From: Dokdonella_A sp036518555
GTDB taxonomy: Bacteria; Pseudomonadota; Gammaproteobacteria; Xanthomonadales; Rhodanobacteraceae
DNA: 9,006 nt
NCBI RefSeq assembly: GCF_036518555.1
Contig: NZ_DATDMY010000173.1
Location: forward strand, 1-9,006
Direction of reading: 5' to 3'
Of this stretch, positions 7,912-9,006 are shown piece by piece. The notes under the pieces were generated by a model. It did not search any database. It saw only the letters and a program-made list of their open reading frames with translations, and was not told the DNA's origin. Numbering within the stretch: position 1 is the stretch's first letter; every line of letters begins with the position of its first letter. The translations under genes and the position numbers were made by a program.

Positions 7912-9000
7912 ATGCCCGTCGAAGCCCCCGCGGTCGCAACGCGCCTGAGCCCGGACAGCCATGCGATCTCCCTCGCGGCGGCGAAGTCGAGGGAGAAGGT
8001 CTACGCACCCCTGAAGATCCTGACCGTCGTGCAGGTCCTCTCCGAGTGCGGTATCTCGCCCGAGGCCGCGCTGGCCGGTACGGGCCTGCGCATCGACGAG
8101 GTGCGCGACCCGGGCGTGCGGACGTCGGTGCAGCAACTGCTCGCGGTCGGACGCAACGCCGTGCGCCTGTGCCCGCTGCCCGAGCTCGGCTTGAATGTGG
8201 GCCGGCGACTGCACGTCACGAGCTACGGGTTGTATGGCTATGCGTTGCTGTGCGCCGAGACGATGCGCCAGGGTTTCGACCTCTCGATGCGGTACCACGG
8301 GCTGGCGACGCCGGTGATGCCGGTCGCGTTCTCGGAAAGCGACGCGGAAGGCATCCTGCACCTGCCGACCCATGGCGACGTCGGGCATCTCGGCCTCAGC
8401 CCGCCGGAGTACGGCTTCTTCCTCGACATGCAGTTCGCCCTGCACGCGACGCTCGGCAAGGATGTGATGGGCGCGTGGTGCGTTCCTGCGAAGGCGTACT
8501 ACGCGCTGCCGAGGCCCGCGCACGCCGAGCAGATCGAGCGCGCGCTCGAGTGTGCGGTGGTGTTCGGCCATGCGTGCAACGAGCTCCGCTACCCGCGCGA
8601 GTGGCTCGATCGTGCGCCGCACATGGCCAATCCGATCACCGCGGCGCAGATGTCGCAGAGCTGCGAGCGGCTGCTGCAGGAGAGCGCGTGGCAATCCGGC
8701 CTCACGCGCCGCGTCTACGAAGCGATCACGCAGGTTCCCGGCCGGTTCCCCGGCATCGAGCAGGTGGCTTCGTCGCTGTGCATGACGTCACGCACGCTCA
8801 GCCGCAAGCTCGCGGCCGAGGGCACGACGTACAGCGACCTGCTCGCGCGCCTGCGTCACGCGCTCGCGCTCGACTATCTGCGCACGACGCGTCTTTCGAT
8901 GGACGACATCGCCGAAGCACTCGGCTTCAGCGACGCGAACAGCTTCCGGCAGGCGTTCCGGCGCTGGTCGGGCAAGTCGCCGACGGAGTACCGCCCGTAG
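7912..9000 (+). CDS. AraC-family transcriptional regulator, arabinose-binding-like N-domain (PF12625 type)
   Basis: A 362-residue DNA-binding regulator. The N-terminal half (about 30-225, from YAPLKILTVVQVLSECGISPE onward) matches the effector domain seen in AraC-type regulators annotated PF12625. The C-terminus is the AraC/XylS double helix-turn-helix: HTH 1 around GIEQVASSLCMTSRTLSRKL (281-300), and HTH 2 around SMDDIAEALGFSDANSFRQAF (329-349), with the family signature closing in RRWSGKSPTEYR. The start is the ATG at 7912. The frame is open further upstream but has no credible start with a ribosome binding site there, and the ATG itself has only a weak one. Its divergent position beside the DyP cluster suggests it controls that cluster and probably itself. 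Regulators with this N-domain often respond to small hydrophobic or amino-acid-like effectors; the effector here is unknown. The stop is TAG at 8998-9000, six bases before the window end. Confidence 0.92.
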   Translation: MPVEAPAVATRLSPDSHAISLAAAKSREKVYAPLKILTVVQVLSECGISPEAALAGTGLRIDEVRDPGVRTSVQQLLAVGRNAVRLCPLPELGLNVGRRLHVTSYGLYGYALLCAETMRQGFDLSMRYHGLATPVMPVAFSESDAEGILHLPTHGDVGHLGLSPPEYGFFLDMQFALHATLGKDVMGAWCVPAKAYYALPRPAHAEQIERALECAVVFGHACNELRYPREWLDRAPHMANPITAAQMSQSCERLLQESAWQSGLTRRVYEAITQVPGRFPGIEQVASSLCMTSRTLSRKLAAEGTTYSDLLARLRHALALDYLRTTRLSMDDIAEALGFSDANSFRQAFRRWSGKSPTEYRP

Positions 9001-9006
9001 CGCATC

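Overview
The window is very GC-rich bacterial chromosomal DNA with tightly packed genes, long GC-driven antisense open frames and a REP-like palindrome of the GTGTGGGAGCGGC type. Together these suggest a Gammaproteobacterium of the Xanthomonadales/Lysobacterales kind. That assignment is an inference from composition and the repeat; there is no rRNA or taxonomic marker gene here.

Left part (1-4367, plus strand). The window opens inside a YbbP-like, FtsX-type ABC transporter permease whose N-terminus lies outside. After a 101-nt gap comes a 722-residue sensor diguanylate cyclase (GAF-PAS-PAS-PAS-GGDEF) with an intact GGDEF active site and an RxxD inhibitory site. A small GAAA-tetraloop hairpin sits directly against its start codon.

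Middle (4368-4735). This 368-nt stretch between convergent genes holds a REP-like imperfect palindrome just after the cyclase, a possible 40-codon ORF with a good ribosome binding site, and a short palindrome where the opposing transcripts meet. No established gene is visible.

Right part (4736-9000). A minus-strand cluster of three genes encodes a DyP-type haem peroxidase, a 157-residue protein of unknown function, and a short catalase-fold haem protein related to the SrpA/MAP-2744c type. Divergently transcribed from it is an AraC-family regulator with an N-terminal arabinose-binding-like (PF12625-type) domain and a C-terminal double HTH. The 260-nt shared control region contains two copies of CGGACAnnTT offset by exactly 21 bp, a plausible AraC-type operator.

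The most interesting unit is this regulator plus two haem peroxidases plus an unknown partner. It looks like a small inducible peroxide or peroxygenase system, perhaps acting on a lipid or aromatic (hydro)peroxide. The enzyme folds are recognisable, but the substrate, the role of the middle protein and the inducer are not.
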